A stretch of DNA of 53,973 nt from Brachionus rotundiformis. Lineage: Eukaryota > Rotifera > Eurotatoria > Ploima > Brachionidae. The notes beneath the pieces were generated by a model, which ran no database searches, had not been told where the DNA came from, and worked only from the letters and a program-made list of their open reading frames with translations. The stretch lies in contig JAESIW010000203.1 in the NCBI GenBank assembly GCA_016802295.1, positions 757,861 to 811,833 on the forward strand, read 5' to 3'. Shown here one piece after another: positions 45,005 to 53,973 of the stretch (its first letter is position 1; each line of letters begins with the position of its first letter). The position numbers and the translations under genes are program-made.

Positions 45005-46312
45005 TTATTTAATTGACATTACAGATGTTCGCCTAAGTTGATTGACATTCTGTGCTAAATTGGAACCAGTGGCAGTATTTGTAGCTGTTGGCTTGGCGTT
45101 TTTGAGTCCATTTAACGCTTGCTGATTAGCCATTGTTGTTTGGGACTGTGGCTTGGTAAATTTCATCAAACTACTTCGCCTTGAGTCGTTGTTCATGCAA
45201 TTGTTTAAATGTAAATTAATCAATAGACCAGTGGACAGCTGATCGAACAAATTTGTAGGCGACTGGTTCATTGTCCTTCTGAACGACCTGGTATTTTGAT
45301 ACTCCAAAGTATCGTACAAGTTTTTCAAATTTTCCCTCCATGGCTGACTGTGGCCAGTGTCGGAAGCTTCACTTTTAACACTTTTACTGCTCAAATTCCT
45401 GTTATCACTCATAGCTCTATCAGTCTGTCTTCGGATCATGTCATAGTGCTCAACACTACTGGTCATATTGCGCGTAATCACACACTTTGGCTCATTTTTG
45501 CTACTCTTGAATTCTATAAAGTTCTCAACTATCTTTTGGTCAACCGGAATCCTAGACTTGTATTCTTTGATCAATGGCTCGCGAATGTTTTTTACAAATT
45601 TGTAAAATTCATTCCAATCTGTCTCGAAAGGCGAGCTTTTTGGAGACTCTTGCTTGAAAAACAAACTTTGTCGACTCTTGTCAACACTTATTTTGGCAAG
45701 CATGTCAATATTCAGACAGCTTTGGTGATTTTTTATCTTGCACAAGTCTATTGGTGCATGGTTGAACTTGTTTCGCCCGATTGTTTGAGTCTGGTTAAAC
45801 TTGACAACTATTTTACGCAGAATGGAACAAATTGAGTCTGTTCTGCTCAAGCCAGCCAAGTGGAAGCACGTGTTGCCAAACTGATCTTTCGAATAGAGAT
45901 TAAAATCGCCTGGCGAGTTCAGAAACAGTTCAAGAATGCAGTATTTTTCATAAAGACAAGCGTACATGAACGCATTGAACCCATAAGAGTCCTTTACGCC
46001 CAATTTGGCGCCTTTTTCAATCAAATTTTGTGCCAAAGAATAGGACCAAGAGTCGTCTTCGATCATGCTGCACATCATGAGAGCGGTCCGGCCGTGCAAT
46101 GGGCCCTTGTAGCTTGGCACCTGAAAGTTTGGAGTGGGATTTTTTTTTTTTCTGGTCAGCTTTGGAAACTTTCTCACCCACTCTTCATCTGTCTCGTCCA
46201 AGTCGCACTCACCGTTCTCTATCAGCAGTCTGGCCTCGTTGAAAAGACCATTGTAGATCAAATAGGTCAAATTTGACTTGAAAGCATTGGCTTTGACGTC
46301 TGGCTTAGACAT
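45005..46312 (-). CDS. Ankyrin-repeat protein, single exon, 435 residues
   Basis: Starts at ATG 46312 (MSKPDVKANAFKSNLTYLIY). The first 210 residues contain about four degenerate ankyrin repeats: NGLFNEARLLIENGECDLDE, GRTALMMCSMIEDDSWSYSL with AQNLIEKGAKLGVKDSYG, NAFMYACLYEKYCILELFLN and FGNTCFHLAGLSRTDSICSI. The remaining half is low in hydrophobics and Ser/Asn-rich, with no second domain, membrane segment or signal peptide. Ankyrin domains bind partner proteins; no specific function can be given. The pattern of two TALM/FMYA repeats with a disordered tail loosely recalls the ANKRD34 group, but I would not name it so. GC content is clearly above its surroundings, supporting a real gene. Confidence 0.8.
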   Translation of the reverse strand: MSKPDVKANAFKSNLTYLIYNGLFNEARLLIENGECDLDETDEEWVRKFPKLTRKKKNPTPNFQVPSYKGPLHGRTALMMCSMIEDDSWSYSLAQNLIEKGAKLGVKDSYGFNAFMYACLYEKYCILELFLNSPGDFNLYSKDQFGNTCFHLAGLSRTDSICSILRKIVVKFNQTQTIGRNKFNHAPIDLCKIKNHQSCLNIDMLAKISVDKSRQSLFFKQESPKSSPFETDWNEFYKFVKNIREPLIKEYKSRIPVDQKIVENFIEFKSSKNEPKCVITRNMTSSVEHYDMIRRQTDRAMSDNRNLSSKSVKSEASDTGHSQPWRENLKNLYDTLEYQNTRSFRRTMNQSPTNLFDQLSTGLLINLHLNNCMNNDSRRSSLMKFTKPQSQTTMANQQALNGLKNAKPTATNTATGSNLAQNVNQLRRTSVMSIK

Positions 46313-47695
46313 GGTACATTACGATGTAATTTTTTTTCTAATTTTTTGATCGAATTTCTATGGTAATCTAAAATTTAACTAAATCAATAAAAAAAAAAAC
46401 TTGTCAAATAATTTTATTTAAAATTTATAAATTAAAAAAAGGTGTTAGTTTGTTTATTAGATTTATGGAATTTTAGAAAAAGAAAACTTATTGAAGGAAA
46501 TGAAAAATGTGTTCGAAATAAAAAGTTTAATTATGCCGGAAATAAACTTGAATTGGAAGTGAGCGTGAGATTTAACTTTGGTACCGAATTAAGACCACAA
46601 TTACAGCTACGCTTTTTATTTAATCACCAAACTAATGTAATCTCTTGACTAATTTAAATAAACACTCTTAATTGCTTTTAATATATTTTTTTCAAGTATT
46701 TTAGAATTTTAATTTTTGCGTTTTTTTTTTTTCTATTTTCTAATAAAATGTATTAAAAACGTAAGCTTTTTTTCTTAATTGGATTAAGACAATTTTGTGA
46801 AAAAAACATACTTGAAAAAATAATCTGAGCAAAAAATAAAATGTTACCTAATCATAAATAGATTTTTATAAACAAATTTCAATTTTGTAGCTAAAATATT
46901 TCTATTTCTCATTAAAAATAAATAATTAATCTATTTTTAAAAGATCTTTTAAATGAAAATATGTCACCAACAAATCTAAATAAAATTTGAAATTGTTTTC
47001 GGACAGAAGTTAACCAATCTGGTAAAAAAATTTCATTTCCCAGTTGACCATACTTTTCTAATGAAATTTTTTCAAAGTTGGATTTTTTCCTTTAAATTAG
47101 CATTTTATAAAAATATTAAGCTACATTCAAATTCAAATCGCTAAAGTATTCACAAATTAAATTAAAAGCATTTTATTTTTATATTTTTTAAACAGACATT
47201 TCATAATCCGAAAACCTAATATACATAAATTTAGATTTTTTAAACTAATAAATAAATTTCAGCTTTAAAATTGAGAAAATATTTTTTTATTAAATTAAAA
47301 TTCAAAGATGATAAGGAAAACTTATGAGGTATTAAATAAACACCCCCATTTTGTTAAATTAAAATTTTAAAAAAGGTCTATTTGGACTAGATCTAATTAA
47401 TTAAATTCGAAATAAACTCAGCCTATATATCAACAGTTCCTTTTGCAGAATAACATCCAGAAAGTTCCGATTTATTGTTTAGTTTTTCTTACTACTTTTT
47501 GATTTATTTTTCATTTCCTTTTATATCTTATACAATCATATGATAGATATTTAAATTGTTTTATAATTTAAAATAAAATATTTTTAGTCCATTTTTATTA
47601 GAAAAAAAAATATTCAGTTATCTTAAAACATTCTGTTTAAATTTAAGTGCCATAACAGAAAAATGATAATTATTCATTGAAGAAATAACAAAAAA
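46313..47695. other. Upstream region of the ankyrin gene; AT-rich
   Basis: A 68-codon frame starting with GTG at 46442 (plus) has some protein-like content (NKLELEVSVRFNFGTELRPQ) but no ATG; it could be an exon or part of the 5' region. Otherwise nothing. Confidence 0.35.
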
Positions 47696-47699
47696 TTAT

Positions 47700-48060
47700 T
47701 CATTTAACTTTTATTAGACTTTATTTGGAGTTTGCAGTGTCTGTTTGGAATCCCAAACTGAAAAGATGTATCAATCAAATCCAAAGAGTGCAATGCAGGT
47801 CAAAAAAGAGTGTATAAAGCTTTGGGAACCCATGCGAAATACCAAAAAGATTAGGAATAACAGATTTACAAACAAGGAGATAAAGAGGGGACCTTTTTGA
47901 GTGCAAAAATAAGCCAAGGTTTGGTAAAGTCGCTACCATACAATTTAAGAGGAAATAATATCAAAATCAAGAGAAAATAAAATTAAATTTGATTTCAAGA
48001 ACATGGAATAAATCTCCAAAAATTCCAATCAATATTTAAAGGCCCAATTTTTAAATCGAA
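47700..48060 (+). mobile_element. LINE RT C-terminal scrap, plus strand
   Basis: RLYLEFAVSVWNPKLKRCIN, then PKRLGITDLQTRR and RGDLFECKNKPRFGKV, the same landmarks as the other LINE copies, broken by stops. A possible tail is at 48226-48310. Confidence 0.65.
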
Positions 48061-48309
48061 ACAAAAGTTAGGACTTGTGAAGATTAGTTTTTATTAATTT
48101 TATTAAATAAAAAATTTGAATTTTTTAAGCCTTCAATTATCTATCAATAAAATTTTTTTCGAATTTATTTACAATTAAAATTTTTGATCTGTTATCATAT
48201 CAGTATTTTTGGCTTAAATACAACTAACAATAATAAAACTAATAAGCTACAACATGTAAACTGTACAGTAGGCTTTTGCTTGCTATGGTAGCAGTTCCCA
48301 TTTTGAATA

Positions 48310-49614
48310 CTATTCTCTTTTTGAGGACTAAGAGGAATTTATAAAAAGCTATTTACAAACTCTTATTATTGTACCCGATAAACAACAGGTAAACAAATAT
48401 AATTATATTTTGTTTTTCAATTAAAAAAACAGCCTACGAAATTATTTTAAATGTTTTGAATCGGTGACTTTTAATAAAATGGGACTAGTTTTTTAATAAA
48501 TTATAAACTTTATTAATAGATTTTCAATTAATTTAAATTTCAAAGAGTAATTTATTGATTGAAAGTTTACACCCTGTTTCCTCAATAAATCATTAAAATT
48601 TAAAACTAATTATATTTTTTATTATCTCGAATGTGAATTTCAGAATAAAATTATTTGAAAAAAGCCTCTCATAAGAACAAAAATTACTTTGTTATAACCA
48701 TCTAGGTATTTTTGTGTATTTTTAGATTCAGAGAAGTTTAGTAACTTTTGCGAATAGAGCTATTTTTAAATATATGATTCATTTGAACCAAATTATTAAC
48801 TACCATCAATTGCCAAGACATCAATAAAAATATTTCCAATTACATAAAATTTTAATGAATTTTTTAGATTCAAAAAGTAAACTTCCTAGATGAAAATATA
48901 ATTATAAAAACTGAGAAACTTTAAGATTTTTTGCTTTCCTTTTAAATTCTTTTCCCTAGAAATAAACTAATTAAATTATTAGAAAACAATCTAAATGACC
49001 CCAAGCTAAAAGAAATAAAAATTATGCTACAGATTATTTTTTTGCTATAAATAATAAAATAAGATTTAAATTAAATTTTAAATTTGAATCAGTCATGTAT
49101 AAAAATATTGTTCAAGATTACCTTGCACCAAATTAAACTTAATATTAGAGAAAATTTTAATATAATTTGAATTACTTGGTAGTCCAGATGGTAACACCAT
49201 AGCCAAATTGATTGCTTAAAATCAAAATATAACAAACTTCTAAAATGATTCAAAATCAAGATAAATTCAAATTTCAATTATACAACTAAATTAATTTTGA
49301 AATTATTTTTTTTAATTTATTGCCAATTTCTATTTATACTAGCAACACAAAAATAATTCAAAACTTAGTAATTTAGATTGAGTATAGAAAAGCCATTTAA
49401 AAAAAAAGTAATTACATTTAGCATATCTGGTATTTACACTTTAATTTCAAGATAGCTACCTAATAACTCTGATTGATAAACATCTGTAAAATAATTTAAA
49501 TTAATATTAATATAGGTAAATATAACTAAGGTAAATTTCTAAAGTTGTTTTTTTAGGAGCTCAATTAAATCTTGAGTAATTTAAAGATTCTAATTTTATC
49601 TATATAATAACTAG
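48310..49614. other. AT-rich stretch upstream of the SWIM-finger gene
   Basis: No 5' exon of the SWIM-finger gene could be identified here; nothing else recognised. Confidence 0.4.
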
Positions 49615-50729
49615 TCAATTGTTGGGCTCATGTAATTCGAAAAATCGACATAAGACTCAAAGCGTTTGAAGTCGATTTTCGTAAAAAAATAAGAGGAGAT
49701 GTGTTCAAAATTCAGACTCTTACTTCAGACATTCTTTTCAAAGAGGCAGTGAATTTATTTGATTTAAAATATCGAAGTTTTAAAAATGAATCTTTGAATT
49801 CATTTTTGAAATATTTCAATGACGAATGGGTCAAAAAGCATTCGAATTGGTATGAGGGTTATGCTTTTGGTATACCAAGTACAACAAATGGACTTGAATC
49901 AAGTCACGAGAAAATAAAAAAAGCACTAAAACAAAAGCGTTTAGGTTTAATGGAATTTTTGAACGAATGCAAAAATAACCTAATCAAGTTTTGGTCTCAA
50001 GATCATTCATCTTCATTAATTTTACAATGTCCTGACACCAATGAGTGGTTAGAAGCCGATAATTTGAATTGCAAAGAATTCTTCAATGAACCAATTATAA
50101 CTGATAAAGATTTAAGATATGCTTACGATTGGAACAAACGAGACAAGAGAATTAGTCATTTTCAGGGTTCATATTACATCAATTCGGGTATAGAACAAGA
50201 GAAACCAAACAAAGAGTCAATCAAACATCTTCAAAATGTCATTAACTCAAATTGGTCTACCTTTGACGAAATGATGGAATGTATTTATGCTTTTCACAAA
50301 GTAGATATTAGTCGCGAAAATTGGAAGCCGAGTACTTGTACTTGCCCTTTTTGGCTCAAGCACTACAAGTGTAACCACGTTATTTCATGTGCATTTAGAC
50401 TTCAGATGTTAGATTTCAGCTCGATTGGTTTGGATTTACCAATACATAATAATAAAAAAAGAGGCCCTCCTTCTAAAACTGTAAAGAGCCTAGAAGTTCA
50501 AGCTTCTGACCTAATCAAAGCACCTGAAGAAAATGCCATTTTCGATGATGACTTATCATCTCTAGATGATACTTCCAAGCGACCAAGATTTGATGACAGT
50601 ATTAGTAAATTATGTGATACTTGCGGCAAGCCTTTACAAAAAAAATTGTATTATTGTTGCGCAATAAACAAATGTAAACAAAAAAAAAATGAGTGTATTA
50701 TTTTTCTGATGAATCTGATTTATCTTTAA
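49615..50729 (+). CDS. SWIM zinc-finger protein, MULE transposase-like, C-terminal part
   Basis: The open frame is longer than an ATG or GTG start would give: from an acceptor-like CTAG at 49614 it reads VNCWAHVIRKIDIRLKAFEV and on, the 'C-W-H' landmark that follows the MULE catalytic core. It continues through NGLESSHEKIKKAL, then the SWIM finger C-T-C-(8)-C-N-H, a basic linker (NNKKRGPPSKT), an acidic stretch, and a C-terminal C-x2-C ... C-C cluster (CDTCGKPLQKKLYYCC). The N-terminal catalytic core is not found upstream, so this is a truncated or multi-exon copy. Such genes are usually derived from Mutator-like transposases. The frame itself is intact over 370 codons. Confidence 0.75.
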
Positions 50730-52000
50730 TGAATTTGATATTTTTTTAATAAATTCATTACTTATTTCTTTTATTTGATAATAAAATAATAAATTTGTTG
50801 TATTTTCTTTTATTTAATTATAATTTAATAAATTTATGGCATTTTTAATAAAATTTATGGTTAGAAGTGTTAACGGCCTATTTACAAATACCACGCATTT
50901 ATTAAAATTCTAAGTCTAACGTTCGATAATTTTCATTTTCATAGTTCATTGGCCTTTTGATCCATAATTCTTTTGCTTTATTCCAATCATTTTTTCAAAT
51001 AATGGAATTGTTTATATAATAATTTATTGGATTATACATTCATGCATTTGAGACATTAACATTTGCAATACCTTTGTTGTCAATGCTTACATTCCACATT
51101 GGATTTTTATTATCTGTAACTTTTTGGTTTAGCTAATTATTCTTGAATATTAGAGTCATCAAAATTGCATATGAAGTAACTTATTCATTCGAAGTCTTGT
51201 TAATCTTGTTCGAATGCTTAAGAAAATAATTAAACTTGCAACATATCAAACAAAAATTGGTCTCCTTTTAGTGATTATTTTTTTTGGCCTTGCATGTTTA
51301 CGTGATAAGTTTTCATCAATCTGGTTTCTCGTCATCAATTAGTGATTCATTAATTTTAAGAACATACTTTTCTTCGACTGTCTGTTTAGAATCATTATCA
51401 GAACTGCATTGTAGATCGTTTTGTTAGAACAAAGCAATTATTTGCTTCTTCGATCTTCTTCTTTTGAGCCTTTAACCGACGGGAATCCAATAAACATTTA
51501 GTTCAAAAATAGAGATCTTAGCAAATAAATTAAAATAAGTGAGATTTAGGAAATTTACTTGTCTGTTTTTGATTCTAAATCTGGTCGCCCTCCTAATGCC
51601 TATACCTGAATTTTTCTATAGTAGATTGTTATTTAAAAATTTAAAAAAATCTCATATTTCGAGGAGCAGCCAATAAGAGCGTCATATCAGACAAAAGTCT
51701 TGAGAGATTTTTGGATATTTTTTCAAACTCATTTAGTACATGGTGTCTTGATAGAGAGAATTGTCGAGATAAGAAAAAGACCAAATACAGTATGTCCTGT
51801 TTTCTAAAAGAGTAAATATACAATCATGTAGTTAGTATGGCTTTTAGATTTTAAGTAGTCAATCTTAATAGCTAAATCAGTTCCCATCGGACAAAAAAGA
51901 AGACCTACATTAAATCTAAAAAACATTTGTTAGAGAATAATTTTTTATTTATTTTTTTTTTGATTATTTTTTTAACACTCAATAATATTTTTTTTAATAA
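50730..52000. other. AT-rich stretch with degenerate minus-strand coding scraps
   Basis: The minus strand 51490-51310 gives RRLKAQKKKIEEANNCFVLT and, after a shift, DSKQTVEEKYVLKINESLID; 51100-50930 gives NPMWNVSIDNKGIANVNVSN and DWNKAKELWIKRPMN. These look like a decayed element of unknown type, possibly the N-terminal part of a MULE-like family. Confidence 0.3.
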
Positions 52001-52004
52001 CTTC

Positions 52005-52165
52005 TGAGAAAAGTATGGCTTATATGCATTCCAACATAGAAGACTAGATAGAATGCTATCTTTTGCTTATAAAACACTATACTTTCATAACTCTTCTGTA
52101 AATCTAAGGCAGAATTTAAAGAAGACTGACTCAAGAAATTTGAAATATTATTTAAGGGCTCCTGA
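52005..52165 (+). mobile_element. LINE fragment, same family as 22190-22665
   Basis: The plus strand encodes RMLSFAYKTLYFHNSSVNLR and QNLKKTDSRNLKYYLR, nearly identical to the minus-strand copy near 22610-22490. Confidence 0.8.
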
Positions 52166-52447
52166 ATTTCGATTCCACAAATTTTCAATAAACTACCCCA
52201 AATAATTAATATTTTACCCCAATAATTTAATAAAATTCCCCTTTTAATCAAATAATCCGTAGAAATAAGGATTAACACTTAATTAAATAAAACGGCACGA
52301 TTTACTTAATTCTGACAACTAATTAATTAAAACGGTCATTAATTTGTTAAAATGATACCAACTTTTACTGACACATACCTAAAAAAACAATTTAATAAAA
52401 TGAAGTTAAATCCAAATGTCTAGTTCTACGAGTATTCTCGAAAATAA

Positions 52448-52645
52448 TTTCAAGCTGGAGCCCTAGAACATCAAACGAAAGAGACTCAATCATCAAATAT
52501 AGCACCAAAAGGCATTGATTCAGATGATGATGATGCAAGTAATCCAATTGAAGAAAATGTATCCAAAAGACCGAGAATTTTTTCAAACATACAAGCTGAA
52601 GAAAAGTTGTGTGATAAATGTGGTGCAAAAATGATTAATGATTAA
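52448..52645 (+). pseudogene. C-terminal remnant of a second SWIM-element protein
   Basis: The 66-codon frame (FQAGALEHQTKETQSSNIAP and so on) contains SKRPRIF and ends LCDKCGAKMIND, parallel to SKRPRF and LCDTCGKPLQKK of the protein at 49615. The SWIM finger itself is absent. Confidence 0.55.
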
Positions 52646-52717
52646 ATAGCTTTTTGAAATTTTGTCGTTTGGCTTAGCAAAATTTGAATTTTGAATTTGG
52701 AAAAAAATTATAGCGTC

Positions 52718-52727
52718 GTCACGTGAC
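52718..52727. promoter_or_regulatory. Palindrome GTCACGTGAC with E-box core
   Basis: A perfect 10-bp palindrome with a CACGTG core, 22 bases before the ATG of the LINE ORF1. It could be a bHLH-binding internal promoter element of the retrotransposon; function is inferred. Confidence 0.4.
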
Positions 52728-52748
52728 AAACCTAAACGTTAAAATTGT

Positions 52749-53973
52749 ATGTTAGCAATGTCGCTAGCCAATGCAAGCGAAATTCCTCGTTGGATTTTCA
52801 AGAACTCGGTCAAGCTAAATTTGAAGAAGCTAGACAAACCAGTTAGCCACAAAACTCTATTCAGTGCGCTTGATATTGCCTTAAACCAGGACGAAAATAA
52901 TGCAATCACGTCGATTTACAATTTCTGGTCTAACAAAGTATGGATAATCGAATTTAACTCAGCGTTTAACTCACAAAATATTTATAATCGCAAAATCAGT
53001 ATTAATGGAACATATTTTAGTCTTGAAGATGCAAACAAATTACCGGATCTTAGAAGGTACTGTACTTTTCGCTTTCACTTCTTACCCACTAATTTCAAAA
53101 ACGAATTGCTAAAAAACTTTTTCGATGCTTTTCGAATTGATGGGCTTAGAATTGAGCACATTTCTGAAGAAAATTATAAAGACAGACATCTAAAAAACGG
53201 AGTTAAAAGGGTGAAGATATCTTACCCAAAAGAGACAGAAAATATTATTAGAAGCCTTTCTGGTCCTGCTAATATTTATGGATTAAGATGTTTAATCTCA
53301 ATTGTTGGTCAAAAGCCAAAATGCTATTTTTGTGACGATGAAAATCATAACGTAGCAAAATGTCCAGTTAAAGAATCCTTATGCGGAAAATGTCAACAAA
53401 AAGGTCATTTGACACAAAAATGTACCATAGCTGAGAAATTGAAGTCAATAGAAAGACAAAAAATTGACTACAGTGAGCTCTATATAGAACAGAATGAAAC
53501 TCTAACTAACACTGAGATTGATAAATCGGATGAAAATGTAGATGAAATGCCAAAAACCCCAGAATATCAACCAAATGTACCAAGTGACCAAGATTCAATA
53601 GGGTTACCTCACTCAGGTGCTCAAATTTTAAAAACTCCAGTTCTAGAAGACCATCTTAGTATTAGGCAAATTCCAGTACAACCATATATTTCGACATCTG
53701 TTCAAAATAATCATAAAGATCAAAACAAGTCGAAAAAGTATGTTCAAACTAGAAACCAAATCAAAAGACAATCTGAAACAGAACACGAAGAAAACGACCC
53801 AAAAAAGCAGTTTTTAGAGTCAGCAGATGAGGATGACGATACTTTTGAGTCAGAAATGACAATTTCGACGATAAACCATTCAAAAGGGAGTACAAATCCA
53901 GAAAGTAAATCTTCAATGAGAACGTACGCAGTTACCCAACAACCGGATAGTCCCTACAAATTTGAAGAAAATT
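52749..53973 (+). CDS. LINE ORF1 (gag-like) protein with two CCHC knuckles, runs off the window
   Basis: Open for 408 codons from ATG 52749 to the right edge without a stop. An N-terminal domain of about 190 residues (PRWIFKNSVKLNLKKLDKPV, later RFHFLPTNFKNELLKNFFDA) is followed by two zinc knuckles, CYFCDDENHNVAKC and CGKCQQKGHLTQKC, both C-x2-C-x4-H-x4-C. After that comes a long acidic, Gln/Ser-rich region. This arrangement is that of ORF1 of jockey/CR1-type LINEs, which coat the RNA; an LTR-element gag is the alternative. No stop or frameshift is seen, unlike all other LINE copies here, so the element may be young. ORF2 would lie beyond the window. The ATG at 52758 is an equally possible start. 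Confidence 0.8.
   Translation, partial: MLAMSLANASEIPRWIFKNSVKLNLKKLDKPVSHKTLFSALDIALNQDENNAITSIYNFWSNKVWIIEFNSAFNSQNIYNRKISINGTYFSLEDANKLPDLRRYCTFRFHFLPTNFKNELLKNFFDAFRIDGLRIEHISEENYKDRHLKNGVKRVKISYPKETENIIRSLSGPANIYGLRCLISIVGQKPKCYFCDDENHNVAKCPVKESLCGKCQQKGHLTQKCTIAEKLKSIERQKIDYSELYIEQNETLTNTEIDKSDENVDEMPKTPEYQPNVPSDQDSIGLPHSGAQILKTPVLEDHLSIRQIPVQPYISTSVQNNHKDQNKSKKYVQTRNQIKRQSETEHEENDPKKQFLESADEDDDTFESEMTISTINHSKGSTNPESKSSMRTYAVTQQPDSPYKFEEN

Noticed and set aside
45296..46276. Two long plus-strand frames opposite the ankyrin gene
   Set aside because: They are antisense shadows of the ankyrin coding exon, whose repeats clearly lie on the minus strand.
1..53973. CRISPR arrays, bacterial operons, riboswitches
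   Set aside because: The window is eukaryotic; no regularly spaced repeats, ribosome-binding sites or operon layout were found.

Overview
The window reads as nuclear DNA of an invertebrate animal. It is very AT-rich and has exon-intron genes with mostly 45-75 bp GT-AG introns, animal-specific genes (INPP5E-type phosphatase, SLC24 exchanger, globin-X-like globin, egalitarian homologue), and many dead non-LTR retrotransposons, Tc1/mariner remnants and SWIM-finger transposase-like genes. A small lophotrochozoan or gnathiferan such as a monogonont rotifer would fit, but this is inference from composition and gene style; no rRNA or mitochondrial marker is present.

Left third (1-18.5 kb): 5' exon of an egalitarian homologue on the minus strand; a small two-exon neuropeptide-precursor fragment on the plus strand at 3.3-3.5 kb; a long AT-rich stretch with a few unexplained GC-richer open islands; a complete five-exon INPP5E homologue (minus, 17113 to 13950) reconstructed here with its C-terminal CaaX box; and, divergent from it, an intact single-exon ITPA.

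Middle (19-30.5 kb): a Tc1-type transposase split by a nested insertion; an unrecognised small gene of four exons (minus, 21876 to 21202) including a 20-nt microexon; a LINE tail; a Tc1/mariner remnant; a piggyBac-type MITE with TTAA duplications; a complete two-exon SLC24/NCKX exchanger (minus); a decayed second copy of ITPA; two LINE 3' ends; and a complete two-exon globin with a Met-Gly-Cys N-terminus.

Right third (30.5-54 kb): mostly repeats. These include SWIM-finger remnants, a LINE endonuclease fragment interrupted by a 198-bp insertion with 13-bp target duplications, a ~296-bp near-perfect inverted repeat made of LINE 3' ends, a LINE reverse transcriptase with YADD, a single-exon ankyrin-repeat gene (minus, 46312 to 45005), a SWIM-finger/MULE-type gene (49615-50729), and at the right edge a LINE ORF1 with two CCHC knuckles running out of the window.

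The host genes belong to unrelated pathways (mRNA localisation, phosphoinositide signalling at cilia, nucleotide-pool cleaning, Ca2+ export, haem protein, peptide signalling), and I see no operon-like logic. The most interesting item is the neuropeptide fragment: an RF-GKR amidation and cleavage site followed, across a 48-bp intron, by a C-x10-C tail, the architecture of luqin/RYamide precursors.
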